From Rosettibacter sp037481715 (GTDB lineage Bacteria; Bacteroidota; Ignavibacteria; Ignavibacteriales; Melioribacteraceae): a stretch of 64,000 bases of DNA. This document shows, piece after piece, positions 1 to 9,442 of this stretch. Position 1 is the first letter of the stretch, and each line of letters begins with the position of its first letter. The notes under the pieces are model-generated. The model did no database searches, was not told the origin of the DNA, and was given only the letters and a program-made list of their open reading frames with translations. A program made the translations under genes and the position numbers. Location: assembly GCA_037481715.1 (NCBI GenBank), contig JBBFLD010000002.1, positions 261,112 to 325,111 of the forward strand, read 5' to 3'.

Positions 1-3000
1 TATCAAGTTTTCCATTTGGAATCACATCTTCACTAATTTGGCCTAAATCAATATTTAATTTTAAATCAGGAGGAGCATTTTCAATTTTCATCCAGAATTC
101 GATGAATTGAATATTTTCTTCAACAAGATTATTTGCTGTTGAAGAAAGAACTTTCATAATACCTGCCCAGTTTTTGCGTGTATCGTTCAAATCCGGATAC
201 CAGTTATAATAACCTGGTTTGTCTGGTAAATAAACAAGATCGAGAGCAGTAATTAAACTTTGGTCGGGTGGTGCCTGCTTTCTCTCTCCATAAAGGTCTC
301 TTATCGTTACATCAGAAGGAAGACGATTAAACCAATATGCTTTTGCCTTGTAATTTATCTTTTGTTGCTCACTCATTCCTTCAAGATAGGGAATATCATC
401 TGGTACACTAATATCTTTCCACGAACCATATTGCATTCCAAGTGGAATTGTTCTTTTTGCTCCTTCGAAGTCATCAATATAAGCTATACTTTTACCTTCA
501 TCACTTTCAATTGTACTTTTCTTTGTATTTGGGTCTGGATTCATGTAAGCATATTCAGCAATCAGATTAAAAGATGAAGCTGCACTTGTTGAAATTACTT
601 TATCGAGAGCTTTTGTGATAAATGGCAAATTCATATTTGTCTTAAAATCAATCCCAAACATTGAATTATTCAAAGGTTCTTCTCCAATTCGAACTTTGTC
701 GCTTAGTGTTTGTTGATTCAAGTTGAAGAATGAAAATCCAAGTGTAGTTTCTCGATTGAATTCATACAAACCTCTTAAGCCTACAAGAGTTTTAGATGCA
801 AGCTGGAATAAATCATTTTGTTCGTAAGTAATTCTTAAATCGGCACCAGGTACAAGTGCTTCTGGTTTTCTTATTATAACTTGACCAATGTTATAATCAA
901 CTGTATAATCAACTCCTTCTCGAAGTTGATTTCCATTTAAAATTACTTTCACAGAATTTTCTACAACATTAAAACCAATATTGTAAGAAGATGTAACAGC
1001 TGCAGAATATTCACCAGTAATTAAGAATTTATCTTTAGATCGGTCCTGTTTTGCAAATGTAACTGTTGTATCATAAACAGCTTGATATTTTAGTGTATCT
1101 GGCAAACCATTAGGACCTTTTGGAAAATCTCTGCCAAATGGTTCAAGAACTGGAAAAACAATTTCACCAGTTTGAGGAAAAATTGTTCTCCCGGGGAAGA
1201 AGTCGAATGCACCATCTGGTCCTCCAGTTCCGCTTTTATCTGTTTTATCAAGACCAAATGCTTGAATCAATTTTATTCCATTGTAATCACTTTGAGGTTC
1301 ACTTCCTTCGAATTGATATTTTATATCAAGTGTGAATCCTTCTTCTTTAACATCTCTTCCGCCAATTGGATAAATATTTCTTAATTGCAGTTTCCATGCT
1401 TTTTTAAATTGTGGTTGAAGATTTGGCGGCTTAACAAGTTTTAAAACAATTCTTGCGCTTGAATCTGCAGCAATATCTTGAACAAATTCACCATAATAAA
1501 TATCATCATCTGGTGAAGATGTAGGACCTTCAATTCTATATGCAACAGCTATTGCATCCTGGTCTTGAATTTGAGTTTTAAAACTTATAAAACCAGTTTC
1601 TTTGTGAATCACATAATCAACATCTTGCTGAAGCATAACCCATCGTCTGTCAATTTCTTTAACTCCAGGAATAGTCTGCTCATTTGTATTTCTTAAATTA
1701 TCATATCTTTGATTTCTTGTCCTTCTCGGCAAATCAATATAAGCATTTCCTTTGCGCTCGTTTGGGTTTACAAGACCTGTAACAGTTTTCCAAACTTCAA
1801 TATCTTTAACACGAATTGAATCGTGAACTATTGGAATAGAATTTCCATAATAATCATTAAATACATTCAACTTTGGATCTGCATAAACATCATTAATGAA
1901 AAAATGATTTGGAGAATAATCATAAGCATGAATTTGAAATTGCTGAGTTTTAGCTCCGCCTGTTACTGCAACTTCTTGAACTTCGCCTTTCTTTTGAGAA
2001 GCTAAAGCAGTTAATTTGAATGGACCCATCTGCATTTGAGCTTTAATTCCAAATAATGCTTCGCTTCCTCCAACAAGCGGCGAAGACTGTAAAGAAACAT
2101 TTCCTGCTTCTATACTTTGAATTATTTCATCTTCATAACCTGTGTACTTAATTTTCAATTGATTTTCGTATTGAAATGTTCTTTCTGTATTCCAGTCTGC
2201 AGAAAGATTTAATTTATCTCCAATTGTTCCATTAAGATTAATTTGCACCTGCTGTTTAAAGTCGGGTTCATTTCTTGTATTTCCAAGTGCAGATGTTGTA
2301 ATTCCTTCTGTAGTTTCGTTGCGCCACGCACCATGAATATCAACAGCACCAGCAATTTTAATATTTATTTTTGGAGGGCCAAAAATGCTGAACAAAGATT
2401 TACTCGGAAGAGGAATTTCAATATTCGTAATATCCGTTATTAATTGACCCAAATCTTTTTTTGTATCTTTTAATTTGTATTGATAACCCAGCTGTTCCCA
2501 GTTATCTCTTGTAATTGCTTCAAGACGCAATTTGATATATTCTTCAAGAGGCATTTCAAGAAATATTTTTGATTCCTGTCCTCCAATTACTTCTTTGATA
2601 ATAACTTTAGTTCCTGTTGAATCAAGCTGAACTATTCGATTCAAAGTTGCAGAAGATGGATAAACAAAAAATGGTGATTGTCTTTTGGGTCTGAAAGGAA
2701 CAACATAATAATCTTCTCTTGCTGCACGAAAATATTTTAATCTTGCTGTTGAATCTGCTGAAAGCGAATCAATTCTTCTTATTGAATCCTGCTTAGCTTT
2801 AAATCGAATCGAATCAGCTCTTGACATTTTTACTTTTACAGTATCATTACCGAGTAAAGGTTTTTCTTTGTTATCTGTTGTATCGGGAATAACAAGTTGA
2901 GAATTGAGATAAGCAAGATATTGATTAAATAATTCTTTATTTGGTTTTGATGGTTTATCGAATTCAGGATTTGATGAGTTAACAAAATTGAAGCACGCAT

Positions 3001-3133
3001 CAAATAAAATTAAATTTGTTTTTTGATTGGATTGACTTGTAAATCCAAAAAAGGCTATGATGCTAAAAAGAAATGCCGGAATGAATAAAATTTTTATCCA
3101 GTAGCCTAAAATATTTTTATTTTCGGAAGAAAT
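1..3133 (-). CDS. sprA: SprA, T9SS outer-membrane translocon (N-terminal part)
   Basis: About 1,044 codons are open on the minus strand and run off the left edge; SprA proteins are usually about 2,400 residues, so over half is missing. The product begins with a hydrophobic export segment (GYWIKILFIPAFLFSIIAFF). It contains stretches typical of SprA, such as PLEEYIKLRLEAITRDNWEQ, IPLPSKSLFSIFGPPKINIK and, near the window edge, DLGQISEDVIPNGKLD. SprA forms the giant beta-barrel pore of the type IX secretion system in the outer membrane. The frame has no ATG, GTG or TTG until about residue 100. An AGAAGG site lies seven bases before an ATT codon at 3131-3133, which I use as a provisional start. 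A stop (TAA, 3149-3151) closes the frame upstream. A T9SS Plug gene and a T9SS cargo gene lie elsewhere in the window. Confidence 0.9.
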   Translation of the reverse strand, partial: MSSENKNILGYWIKILFIPAFLFSIIAFFGFTSQSNQKTNLILFDACFNFVNSSNPEFDKPSKPNKELFNQYLAYLNSQLVIPDTTDNKEKPLLGNDTVKVKMSRADSIRFKAKQDSIRRIDSLSADSTARLKYFRAAREDYYVVPFRPKRQSPFFVYPSSATLNRIVQLDSTGTKVIIKEVIGGQESKIFLEMPLEEYIKLRLEAITRDNWEQLGYQYKLKDTKKDLGQLITDITNIEIPLPSKSLFSIFGPPKINIKIAGAVDIHGAWRNETTEGITTSALGNTRNEPDFKQQVQINLNGTIGDKLNLSADWNTERTFQYENQLKIKYTGYEDEIIQSIEAGNVSLQSSPLVGGSEALFGIKAQMQMGPFKLTALASQKKGEVQEVAVTGGAKTQQFQIHAYDYSPNHFFINDVYADPKLNVFNDYYGNSIPIVHDSIRVKDIEVWKTVTGLVNPNERKGNAYIDLPRRTRNQRYDNLRNTNEQTIPGVKEIDRRWVMLQQDVDYVIHKETGFISFKTQIQDQDAIAVAYRIEGPTSSPDDDIYYGEFVQDIAADSSARIVLKLVKPPNLQPQFKKAWKLQLRNIYPIGGRDVKEEGFTLDIKYQFEGSEPQSDYNGIKLIQAFGLDKTDKSGTGGPDGAFDFFPGRTIFPQTGEIVFPVLEPFGRDFPKGPNGLPDTLKYQAVYDTTVTFAKQDRSKDKFLITGEYSAAVTSSYNIGFNVVENSVKVILNGNQLREGVDYTVDYNIGQVIIRKPEALVPGADLRITYEQNDLFQLASKTLVGLRGLYEFNRETTLGFSFFNLNQQTLSDKVRIGEEPLNNSMFGIDFKTNMNLPFITKALDKVISTSAASSFNLIAEYAYMNPDPNTKKSTIESDEGKSIAYIDDFEGAKRTIPLGMQYGSWKDISVPDDIPYLEGMSEQQKINYKAKAYWFNRLPSDVTIRDLYGERKQAPPDQSLITALDLVYLPDKPGYYNWYPDLNDTRKNWAGIMKVLSSTANNLVEENIQFIEFWMKIENAPPDLKLNIDLGQISEDVIPNGKLD

Positions 3134-3327
3134 AGCAGAACCTTCTAATTATTTACAATAATGGTAGAAAGAAAGTTATAAATCCTCCTTTAATTTTTGG
3201 GCTCAAATTTAATAAAAAAATTCAGGAAATATCAATCGTTAAATTTTCTTCTTTTTCTTTATTGCAAATTAAAGCTCATGAAAAATTTTTTCTTCTCATC
3301 AGAATATTCATTGAAATTTTTTTTGGA
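3134..3327. other. sprA leader and intergenic region
   Basis: This spacer separates sprA from the phosphatase gene. On the minus strand it holds a near-perfect SD (AAAGGAGG, complement of 3184-3191). No ATG, GTG or TTG follows it at a usable distance, and it is about 50 bases from the sprA frame. Nothing else stands out except a pyrimidine/purine-biased stretch. Confidence 0.6.
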
Positions 3328-4017
3328 CTAAATAATATCATTCAAATGTGTTTTAACTTGAAGAGTATCGATGATTGAATTTTTTTCAATAATCACAGCA
3401 CTCAATTTATTCCCCACACAAGCTCCAGTATCAATATAAAGAGCATTAGAATCTTCTACGTAAGTTATATCGGGCTGCTTAGTGTGACCCACAATTTGAA
3501 GTTTGCCAAGATTTAACAATGGGTCACGAGTCCACATTATTCCTCGGTCGCTTGAAATATCATTTTCAATTAATGGTGCTAATAAATCGAGATTATTTCT
3601 AAAATCTGGAGGTAAATATTTTTCATAATGAATAGAAATGCCGGCATGAGAAATAAAACAGTCATCAAGATTATGAAAAAGAGGAGCTTTTTTAATGAAT
3701 TCAATGTGCTCGAACATTTCTTTTTCATGATTTTCGTATGATAACAAAGTTGTTTCGTTTCCATTAAAAAACCATGAACGAGCAAAAATACTTGATGGTT
3801 CTTTGAAAAAATGGTAGAACATGTAATCGTGATTGCCGGGTGTTAGAATTATATTTTTTTCTATAACAAATTTTATAACTTCATAACTGTAATTACCTCT
3901 GTCGACTAAATCACCAACTGTATAAACCGGCACTTCAGGATAAAGTTCTGTAATTTTATCATAGAGTTCAACTAAAGTATAATAACAGCCGTGAATATCA
4001 CCAATGACAGCAACCAT
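3328..4017 (-). CDS. PPP-family metallophosphatase
   Basis: A 229-residue calcineurin-like phosphoesterase of the bacterial serine/threonine phosphatase or Ap4A hydrolase (PrpE-like) type. The metal-binding signature is complete: GDIHG (6-10), GDLVDRG (35-41), GNHD (61-64), then SHAG and GHTKQPD further on. Such enzymes use two metals to cleave phosphate monoesters or dinucleoside polyphosphates in the cytoplasm; sequence alone does not fix the substrate. Only two bases separate its start from the stop of the upstream CoA-transferase gene, so the two are probably co-transcribed. Confidence 0.85.
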   Translation of the reverse strand: MVAVIGDIHGCYYTLVELYDKITELYPEVPVYTVGDLVDRGNYSYEVIKFVIEKNIILTPGNHDYMFYHFFKEPSSIFARSWFFNGNETTLLSYENHEKEMFEHIEFIKKAPLFHNLDDCFISHAGISIHYEKYLPPDFRNNLDLLAPLIENDISSDRGIMWTRDPLLNLGKLQIVGHTKQPDITYVEDSNALYIDTGACVGNKLSAVIIEKNSIIDTLQVKTHLNDII

Positions 4018-4019
4018 AA

Positions 4020-5372
4020 TCAGATATGATAAGTTTTCTTTGCGAATTCGGTTAATTCATCTCTAAAAGCTGGATGCGCAATATTAATCAAAGCACGAGC
4101 TCTTTCTTGAATACTTTTACCAAATAAATTTGCAATACCATATTCAGTTACAACATAATGAACATCGCCACGGGTTGTTACAACTCCAGCTCCGGGTTTT
4201 AACATTGGAACAATCTTGGAATATTTTAAATCTCTTGTTGCAGAAGGAAGTGCAATAATTGGTTTGCCTCCTTCGGAACGAGAAGCACCGCGAATAAAAT
4301 CAACCTGACCACCAATACCGCTAAAAAATTTTGTTCCAATGCTATCTGCACAAACCTGACCGGTCAAATCAATTTCAATTGCAGAATTGATAGCAACCAT
4401 TTTATTATTTTGAGCAATAAGGAAAGGGTCATTTACATATTCCTGAGGATGAAATTCAAAGATTGGATTGTTATCGATATATTCATATAATTTTTTTGTT
4501 CCTAAAACAAATCCAGCAACAACTTTTCCAGGATGCAAAGTTTTTTTCTCTCCGTTTACAACACCTTCTTCAATTAAATCAATTAATCCATCAGAAAACA
4601 TTTCAGTATGAACACCTAAGTCATTTTTATCATGCATATATCGTAGAACGGCATCGGGGATTGCACCGATTCCCATTTGAAGAGTTGAACCATCTTCAAT
4701 CAAGCTTGCAACATTTTTTCCGATTTTATCAAATATCTCAAGCATATCTGGAGTAGCATCTGGATCAACTTGAGGGAGTTCCTGCAAAGGCTGGTCAACT
4801 TCAACGATGTAATCAATTTTATTAACATGAATAAAACTATTTCCCAAGCCGCGGGGCATTTGTTTATTAACCTGAGCAATTACACACTTAGCTTTTTCAG
4901 CAGGAGTTTTAATATTGCCTACATCAATTCCAAAACTGCAAAAGCCGTGTTCATCTGGAGGAGAAACATGAATGAAAGCTGCATCTGCCTGAATAACTCC
5001 TCTCTTGAATAAAAGTGTAACTTCAGATAAAAATATTGGAATAAATTCTGCTCTTCCTTCATTAATTGCCTGACGAGCATTTGCTCCAATAAAAAAGGCT
5101 TTGTGTTTAAAATGTTTTTCCATTCCTGGTTTGGTATAAGGTAAATCTCCAACAACAAGGATATGATAAATTTCAACATCATGAAGTTCATCTTTTCTTT
5201 CTACAAGAGCTCTGATTAATTCGAGAGGAGCAGCACAGCCTGGTTGAATAATAATTTTATCACCGCTTTTTATAACTTTAACTGCCTCTTCTGCTGTTGT
5301 AACTTTTGAATTATATTTTTTAACCCAAGCAGCGTTAGCAGGTTTTTCAATGTTAATTTTTTCTATTGTCAT
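4020..5372 (-). CDS. Acetyl-CoA hydrolase/transferase family (4-hydroxybutyrate CoA-transferase-like)
   Basis: A 450-residue family I-type CoA transferase. The catalytic glutamate is visible in HTEMFSDG (Glu257), and the C-terminal half has the FFSGIGGQVDFIRGA oxyanion region and the VVTTRGDVHYVVTEYGIA signature. The enzyme moves CoA between short-chain acids through a glutamyl-CoA thioester; acetate, butyrate or 4-hydroxybutyrate are the usual substrates and cannot be told apart here. It lies between the alanine dehydrogenase-like gene (44-base gap upstream) and the phosphatase (two-base gap downstream), all in one direction, which suggests a small fermentative or amino-acid-use operon. Confidence 0.85.
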   Translation of the reverse strand: MTIEKINIEKPANAAWVKKYNSKVTTAEEAVKVIKSGDKIIIQPGCAAPLELIRALVERKDELHDVEIYHILVVGDLPYTKPGMEKHFKHKAFFIGANARQAINEGRAEFIPIFLSEVTLLFKRGVIQADAAFIHVSPPDEHGFCSFGIDVGNIKTPAEKAKCVIAQVNKQMPRGLGNSFIHVNKIDYIVEVDQPLQELPQVDPDATPDMLEIFDKIGKNVASLIEDGSTLQMGIGAIPDAVLRYMHDKNDLGVHTEMFSDGLIDLIEEGVVNGEKKTLHPGKVVAGFVLGTKKLYEYIDNNPIFEFHPQEYVNDPFLIAQNNKMVAINSAIEIDLTGQVCADSIGTKFFSGIGGQVDFIRGASRSEGGKPIIALPSATRDLKYSKIVPMLKPGAGVVTTRGDVHYVVTEYGIANLFGKSIQERARALINIAHPAFRDELTEFAKKTYHI

Positions 5373-5416
5373 ACTAATTCCAATTTTAATTTTACCAAAT
5401 AAATTGGTGAACCAAA

Positions 5417-6538
5417 TTAATTGGTCGGGAAAATATGAAGTCGTCTGTACTCAAGATTAAAAGCTTCTGCAATAATTTCATTTGTGCAATAACCATTATA
5501 AGTACAAACACCTTTAGATAAACCAGCATCACTCAATAATGCTCTTGATAATCCATTATTTGCAATTTCTGTGATATAATCGATTGATGCATTTGTTAAT
5601 CCATAACTTGCTGTTCTTGAAACAAGAGCTGGCATGTTAGGAACACAATAATGAATTACATCATGCATTACAAAAATTGGGTCAGAAATTGTTGTCGGTC
5701 TGCTTGTTTCAATGCATCCGCCCTGGTCAATTGAAACATCAACAATTACTGCTCCTTTTTTCATTGACTTAACCATTTCCTCAGTTACAATATGAGGAGT
5801 TTTACCAGCTTTTATTTGAATTGCACCAATAAGAAGGTCGGCAAATTTAACACCTCTTGTAATTGTATAATGATTAGCTGCAACAGTTGTAATGCTTTTT
5901 GAAATAAAATCATTAATTCTTTTTAGTTTTCTTAAATCTTTATCAAGAACAATTACGTGAGCACCGCGCGAATAAGCACTTCTTGCTGCATTAAAACCCA
6001 CAACACCAGCACCAATAATTACAACTGCTGCCGGCGCCACACCAGCAATTCCTCCCATTAAAATTCCTCTTCCATATTTAGAATCACTTCCAAGAAATCT
6101 TTCTCCTACAGAAACAGCTAATTGTCCAGCAATTTCGCTCATTGATTGAAGAACAGGTAACTGCTCATCTTTTTCAATAAGTTCGTATGCAATAGCAGTC
6201 ACTTTTTTTGCAAGCAGTTTTTCAATAATGCTTTTCTTGCCTACTGCAAGATAAAGAAATGAAAAGATGATTTGTTCTTCCTGCAGTAAATCAGCTTCTT
6301 CTTCTGTTAGAGGAGCTACTTTGACAATCATCTCTGAACGATGATAAACTTCTTCTGCATTGTATACAATATTAGCTCCAACAGAACGATATTCATCATC
6401 AGTAAAATGACTTTCAAGACCTGCACCTGTTTCAATAAAAACAGTGTGACCTGCTTTTACAAGTGTGTTTACTCCAGCAGGGGCAATAGCTACTCTTTTT
6501 TCTTCTCTTGCTATTTCTTTTGGAATCCCTATTCTCAT
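5417..6538 (-). CDS. ald: Alanine dehydrogenase-like protein
   Basis: A 373-residue protein of the alanine dehydrogenase/transhydrogenase-alpha family. It has the N-terminal IGIPKEI motif with Arg15, the Rossmann motif GAGVVG (176-181), and IVDVSIDQGGC holding the catalytic aspartate. Family members oxidise L-alanine to pyruvate and ammonia with NAD. One departure matters: in Bacillus Ald the catalytic histidine sits in FTYLHLA, but here the aligned stretch reads FSFLYLA, so His becomes Tyr. The substrate assignment is therefore less certain than the family assignment. A heptamer tandem array occupies the region just upstream of the start. Confidence 0.75.
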   Translation of the reverse strand: MRIGIPKEIAREEKRVAIAPAGVNTLVKAGHTVFIETGAGLESHFTDDEYRSVGANIVYNAEEVYHRSEMIVKVAPLTEEEADLLQEEQIIFSFLYLAVGKKSIIEKLLAKKVTAIAYELIEKDEQLPVLQSMSEIAGQLAVSVGERFLGSDSKYGRGILMGGIAGVAPAAVVIIGAGVVGFNAARSAYSRGAHVIVLDKDLRKLKRINDFISKSITTVAANHYTITRGVKFADLLIGAIQIKAGKTPHIVTEEMVKSMKKGAVIVDVSIDQGGCIETSRPTTISDPIFVMHDVIHYCVPNMPALVSRTASYGLTNASIDYITEIANNGLSRALLSDAGLSKGVCTYNGYCTNEIIAEAFNLEYRRLHIFPTN

Positions 6539-6570
6539 TTTTTTATGAAAATTAGTTTGTGATCTTTTAC

Positions 6571-6661
6571 TTCTTAGTTCTTAGTTCTTAGTTCTTACTC
6601 CTGACTTCTGACTTCTTACTTCTGACTTCTGACTTCTTACTTCTGACTTCTGACTTCTTAC
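6571..6661. repeat. Heptanucleotide tandem array upstream of the Ald-like gene
   Basis: Thirteen head-to-tail 7-bp units fill 6571-6661: TTCTTAG three times, TTCTTAC, TCCTGAC, then TTCTGAC and TTCTTAC in a 21-bp higher-order pattern. A degenerate unit (ATTTTAC) follows. On the transcribed strand the units read GTCAGAA/GTAAGAA. The array lies about 33 bp before the start of the gene at 5417-6538, in its probable leader or promoter region. Confidence 0.95.
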
Positions 6662-6720
6662 ATTTTACTTGCACGAAAAATACTTATTAAAAACAGTTTC
6701 TACAAACAATTATTTTGTAA

Positions 6721-7677
6721 TTAAACTGGAGTTATTGGTTTATTCCCTTTTAGAACTTCAATTACATTTTGAGCAGCAAGCAAAGCCATTTTTGTGCGTG
6801 TCTCATAAGTAGCACTTCCTATGTGAGGCAATAAAAATACATTATCAAGTTTCAAAAGTTCTGGATTTACATTGGGTTCGTTTTCATAAACATCAAAACC
6901 TGCAGAAAATATTTTTTTCTTTTTCAATAACTTAATTAAAAATTTTTCTTCAATAACCTCTCCTCTCGACGTATTAACAACTATTGCATTTTCTTTCAAT
7001 AGAGAAAGATTTTCTTTGTTTAATAAATGATAAGTTTTATCTGTAAGCGGAACATGAATTGAAATTATATCTGAATTTTTTAATAAATAATTCAAACTTA
7101 CTTTCTTTGCATCAGTCAACTTTTCTAATTTTTCATTTCTCGAACGATTGAAATAAATAATTTTTGTTTTAAATGCTTTCATTCGGATTGCTACTTCTGT
7201 TCCAATTCTTCCTGCCCCAATTATTCCAACTGTTTTCTCTTTAATATCATAACCAAGCAATAATGACGGTTTCCAGCCATCAAATTTTTCTTCGCGCATT
7301 AATTTGTTGCCTTCATGAAGTCTTCTTGCACAAGCAAGTATCAGTGCTACAGCTATATCTGCAGTTGCATCAGTTAGAACATCAGGTGTATTTGTTACAA
7401 CTATATTTTTTGATTTTGCATATTCAACGTCAATATTATTATATCCAACAGCATAATTAGCAATGATTTTACATTTTGAAAGATTATCAATCACATCTTT
7501 ATCAATTTTATTGCTTAACAAACAAATTAAAGCATCTGCATCAGATGCACGTTGAATTAATTCACTTTTTGTGATTAATCTATCTTGTTCAAATGTGTCA
7601 ACTATAAGTCCATGTTTTTTGAGAAATGATTCAATATTACCAACAAGTTTTTGAGTTATAAAAACTTTCTTTTTCAT
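6721..7677 (-). CDS. D-2-hydroxyacid dehydrogenase (glyoxylate/hydroxypyruvate reductase-like)
   Basis: A 318-residue member of the D-isomer-specific 2-hydroxyacid dehydrogenase family. Visible features are the NAD-binding GAGRIGTEVA loop, the catalytic arginine in NTSRGEVI, the glutamate in FDVYENEP and the histidine in LLPHIGSAT. The early segment NYAVGYNNIDVEYAKSKNI is typical of glycerate dehydrogenases/glyoxylate reductases. These cytoplasmic enzymes reduce glyoxylate or hydroxypyruvate; the exact substrate is not fixed by sequence. The stop of the membrane-protein gene upstream is three bases before this start, so they are likely co-transcribed. The spacer downstream holds the heptamer array. 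Confidence 0.85.
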   Translation of the reverse strand: MKKKVFITQKLVGNIESFLKKHGLIVDTFEQDRLITKSELIQRASDADALICLLSNKIDKDVIDNLSKCKIIANYAVGYNNIDVEYAKSKNIVVTNTPDVLTDATADIAVALILACARRLHEGNKLMREEKFDGWKPSLLLGYDIKEKTVGIIGAGRIGTEVAIRMKAFKTKIIYFNRSRNEKLEKLTDAKKVSLNYLLKNSDIISIHVPLTDKTYHLLNKENLSLLKENAIVVNTSRGEVIEEKFLIKLLKKKKIFSAGFDVYENEPNVNPELLKLDNVFLLPHIGSATYETRTKMALLAAQNVIEVLKGNKPITPV

Positions 7678-7680
7678 TTT

Positions 7681-9294
7681 TTATCCAAAAATTAATTTAA
7701 CAATAAAGAATGCACCAAGAATACCTGCAATATCTGCAAGTACTCCTGCAGCAACTGCATGTCTCGTTCTTCTAATATTTATTGAACCAAAATATAGAGC
7801 AAGTACATAAAATGTTGTTTCTGTGCTTCCCATAATTGTAGAAACAAGAATTCCTATGAAAGAATCAGGACCATGAACTGAAATAATTTCGGACATAATT
7901 CCAAGTGCACCGCTTCCAGAAAGAGGCCGCATTAATGCCATAGGCAATGCTTCTGCAGGGAATCCAATTAAATTAGTAAATGGAGAAAGAATTATAATTA
8001 AAAATTCCATTGCACCGCCTGCTCTAAAGATTCCAATTGCAATCAACATTGCAACAAGATAAGGAATAATTCTTACTGCTATGTTGAATCCTTCCTTTGC
8101 ACCTTCGACAAATGTTTCATATATCTTTATTTTTTTTACTAAACCATATACAACAAAAATTATGATTATCAATGGGATTGCAAGTACAGATAATATTTCT
8201 ATAAAATTTTTGATTAAGCTGATATCAATTTCTTCCAAATAATTTTTTGCAAAGAAGAATAAAAAAATTAATCCAGCTAAAATTGAAAATGCGATGATAA
8301 TTGATTTTATATTTATTCTGATTAATGAATTTACCTGATTAAATTTTATTGGAAATTTTTCTAAAGTCTTAGCTGCTATTATTCCTGTAATAGTTGCACA
8401 AAGTGCGCCAAAAAATGATGTCCCGATTATTATTGTTGGATTGCTGCTACCTGCTGCCGCACGAACAGCAATTGCAGTAGCAGGAATTAATGTTAATCCA
8501 GCAGTGTTAATTGCAAGAAAAGTACACATTGCATTAGTTGCAGTTCCTTTATTTGGATTTAGTTTGTCAAGTTCTTCCATTGCTTTTAATCCAAATGGAG
8601 TTGCTGCATTTCCAAGTCCAAGCATATTAGCTGAAATATTCATAATCATTGAAGCAATTGCAGGATGATTTTGAGGAACATCTGGAAATAAAAATTTTGT
8701 TAAAGGACGAACAACCTTTGCAATAATATTTATGATTCCTGATTCTTCAGCAATTTTCATAATTCCAAGCCAAAGTGCCATTATGCCAATTAATCCTAAT
8801 GCAATCTTAACAGCTGTTGAAGCATATTCAATCACAGCATTCGTAACTTCCTTCATCTTTACGAAAGAGACTTTTTCTAAATAAACAGAAGCTGAATAAT
8901 GAGCTGAATCAATTTTATTTTGTAAAACTAACTTCCCAGTCACATCATCTTCTTTGCCTGATGACTTTGCAATTGTCTTCCATATCTCGGGAGAATCATT
9001 TCCAATTGTGAGGTAAAGCAGAAAGGTATTCTGATGTTCTGTTTTTGTTAATTTAACTTTTTGTTCAATATCATTTTGAATACTTGATTTATAAAAATCA
9101 TTAAAAGTTTTTGAAGTGATATGAAGAGTAGAATTAAACGATTTCCTTTCGTCAACAAATTTTTCATCAAATTGACAAATTACATTTAATTGTTCACCAT
9201 TTTTATATTTGTTTGTAGATAAGTCAATTATATCTAAAGCAAGAGCAGTTCCAATTCCAAGCGCTAAAAGAGCAAACCAGATATAATTGAGCAT
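7681..9294 (-). CDS. Fused SpmA/SpmB-type nucleoside-recognition (Gate) membrane protein
   Basis: A 537-residue inner-membrane protein. A first membrane segment (about 1-20) is followed by a soluble part of roughly 130 residues. Two transporter-like halves follow: an SpmA-like half with NMLGLGNAATPFGLKAMEEL and an SpmB-like half with RPLSGSGALGIMSEI and STIMGSTETTFYVLALYFG. In Bacillus the halves are separate spore-maturation proteins; fused forms are common in Bacteroidota-type genomes, which do not sporulate. The substrate is unknown, though Gate-domain proteins are related to nucleoside transporters. It leads a two-gene unit with the 2-hydroxyacid dehydrogenase. Confidence 0.8.
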   Translation of the reverse strand: MLNYIWFALLALGIGTALALDIIDLSTNKYKNGEQLNVICQFDEKFVDERKSFNSTLHITSKTFNDFYKSSIQNDIEQKVKLTKTEHQNTFLLYLTIGNDSPEIWKTIAKSSGKEDDVTGKLVLQNKIDSAHYSASVYLEKVSFVKMKEVTNAVIEYASTAVKIALGLIGIMALWLGIMKIAEESGIINIIAKVVRPLTKFLFPDVPQNHPAIASMIMNISANMLGLGNAATPFGLKAMEELDKLNPNKGTATNAMCTFLAINTAGLTLIPATAIAVRAAAGSSNPTIIIGTSFFGALCATITGIIAAKTLEKFPIKFNQVNSLIRINIKSIIIAFSILAGLIFLFFFAKNYLEEIDISLIKNFIEILSVLAIPLIIIIFVVYGLVKKIKIYETFVEGAKEGFNIAVRIIPYLVAMLIAIGIFRAGGAMEFLIIILSPFTNLIGFPAEALPMALMRPLSGSGALGIMSEIISVHGPDSFIGILVSTIMGSTETTFYVLALYFGSINIRRTRHAVAAGVLADIAGILGAFFIVKLIFG

Positions 9295-9375
9295 AACTTT
9301 TCTCAGAATAATATTTTTTGAACATCAAATTAAAAATTAATATCAAAAAAGACAGATTTTTTTAGAGCATTATTA

Positions 9376-9403
9376 TTGAAATAAAAAATTTCCTATATCT
9401 TTG
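9376..9403 (+). promoter_or_regulatory. Candidate Bacteroidota-type promoter for the nitrilase gene
   Basis: TTG at 9376-9378 and TATCTTTG at 9396-9403 fit the TTG...TAnnTTTG pattern of the Bacteroidota primary sigma factor with a 17-base gap. The gene starts 39 bases downstream. Pattern match only. Confidence 0.45.
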
Positions 9404-9442
9404 TAAAAAGATTTTTTACAATATCACAAATGAAGAATAACA

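Noticed and set aside
260..2443. Several plus-strand open frames of 60-105 codons
   Set aside because: They lie antisense to sprA, whose translation gives clear SprA sequence.
6571..6661. CRISPR-like array
   Set aside because: Units are only 7 bp, with no spacers and no cas genes.
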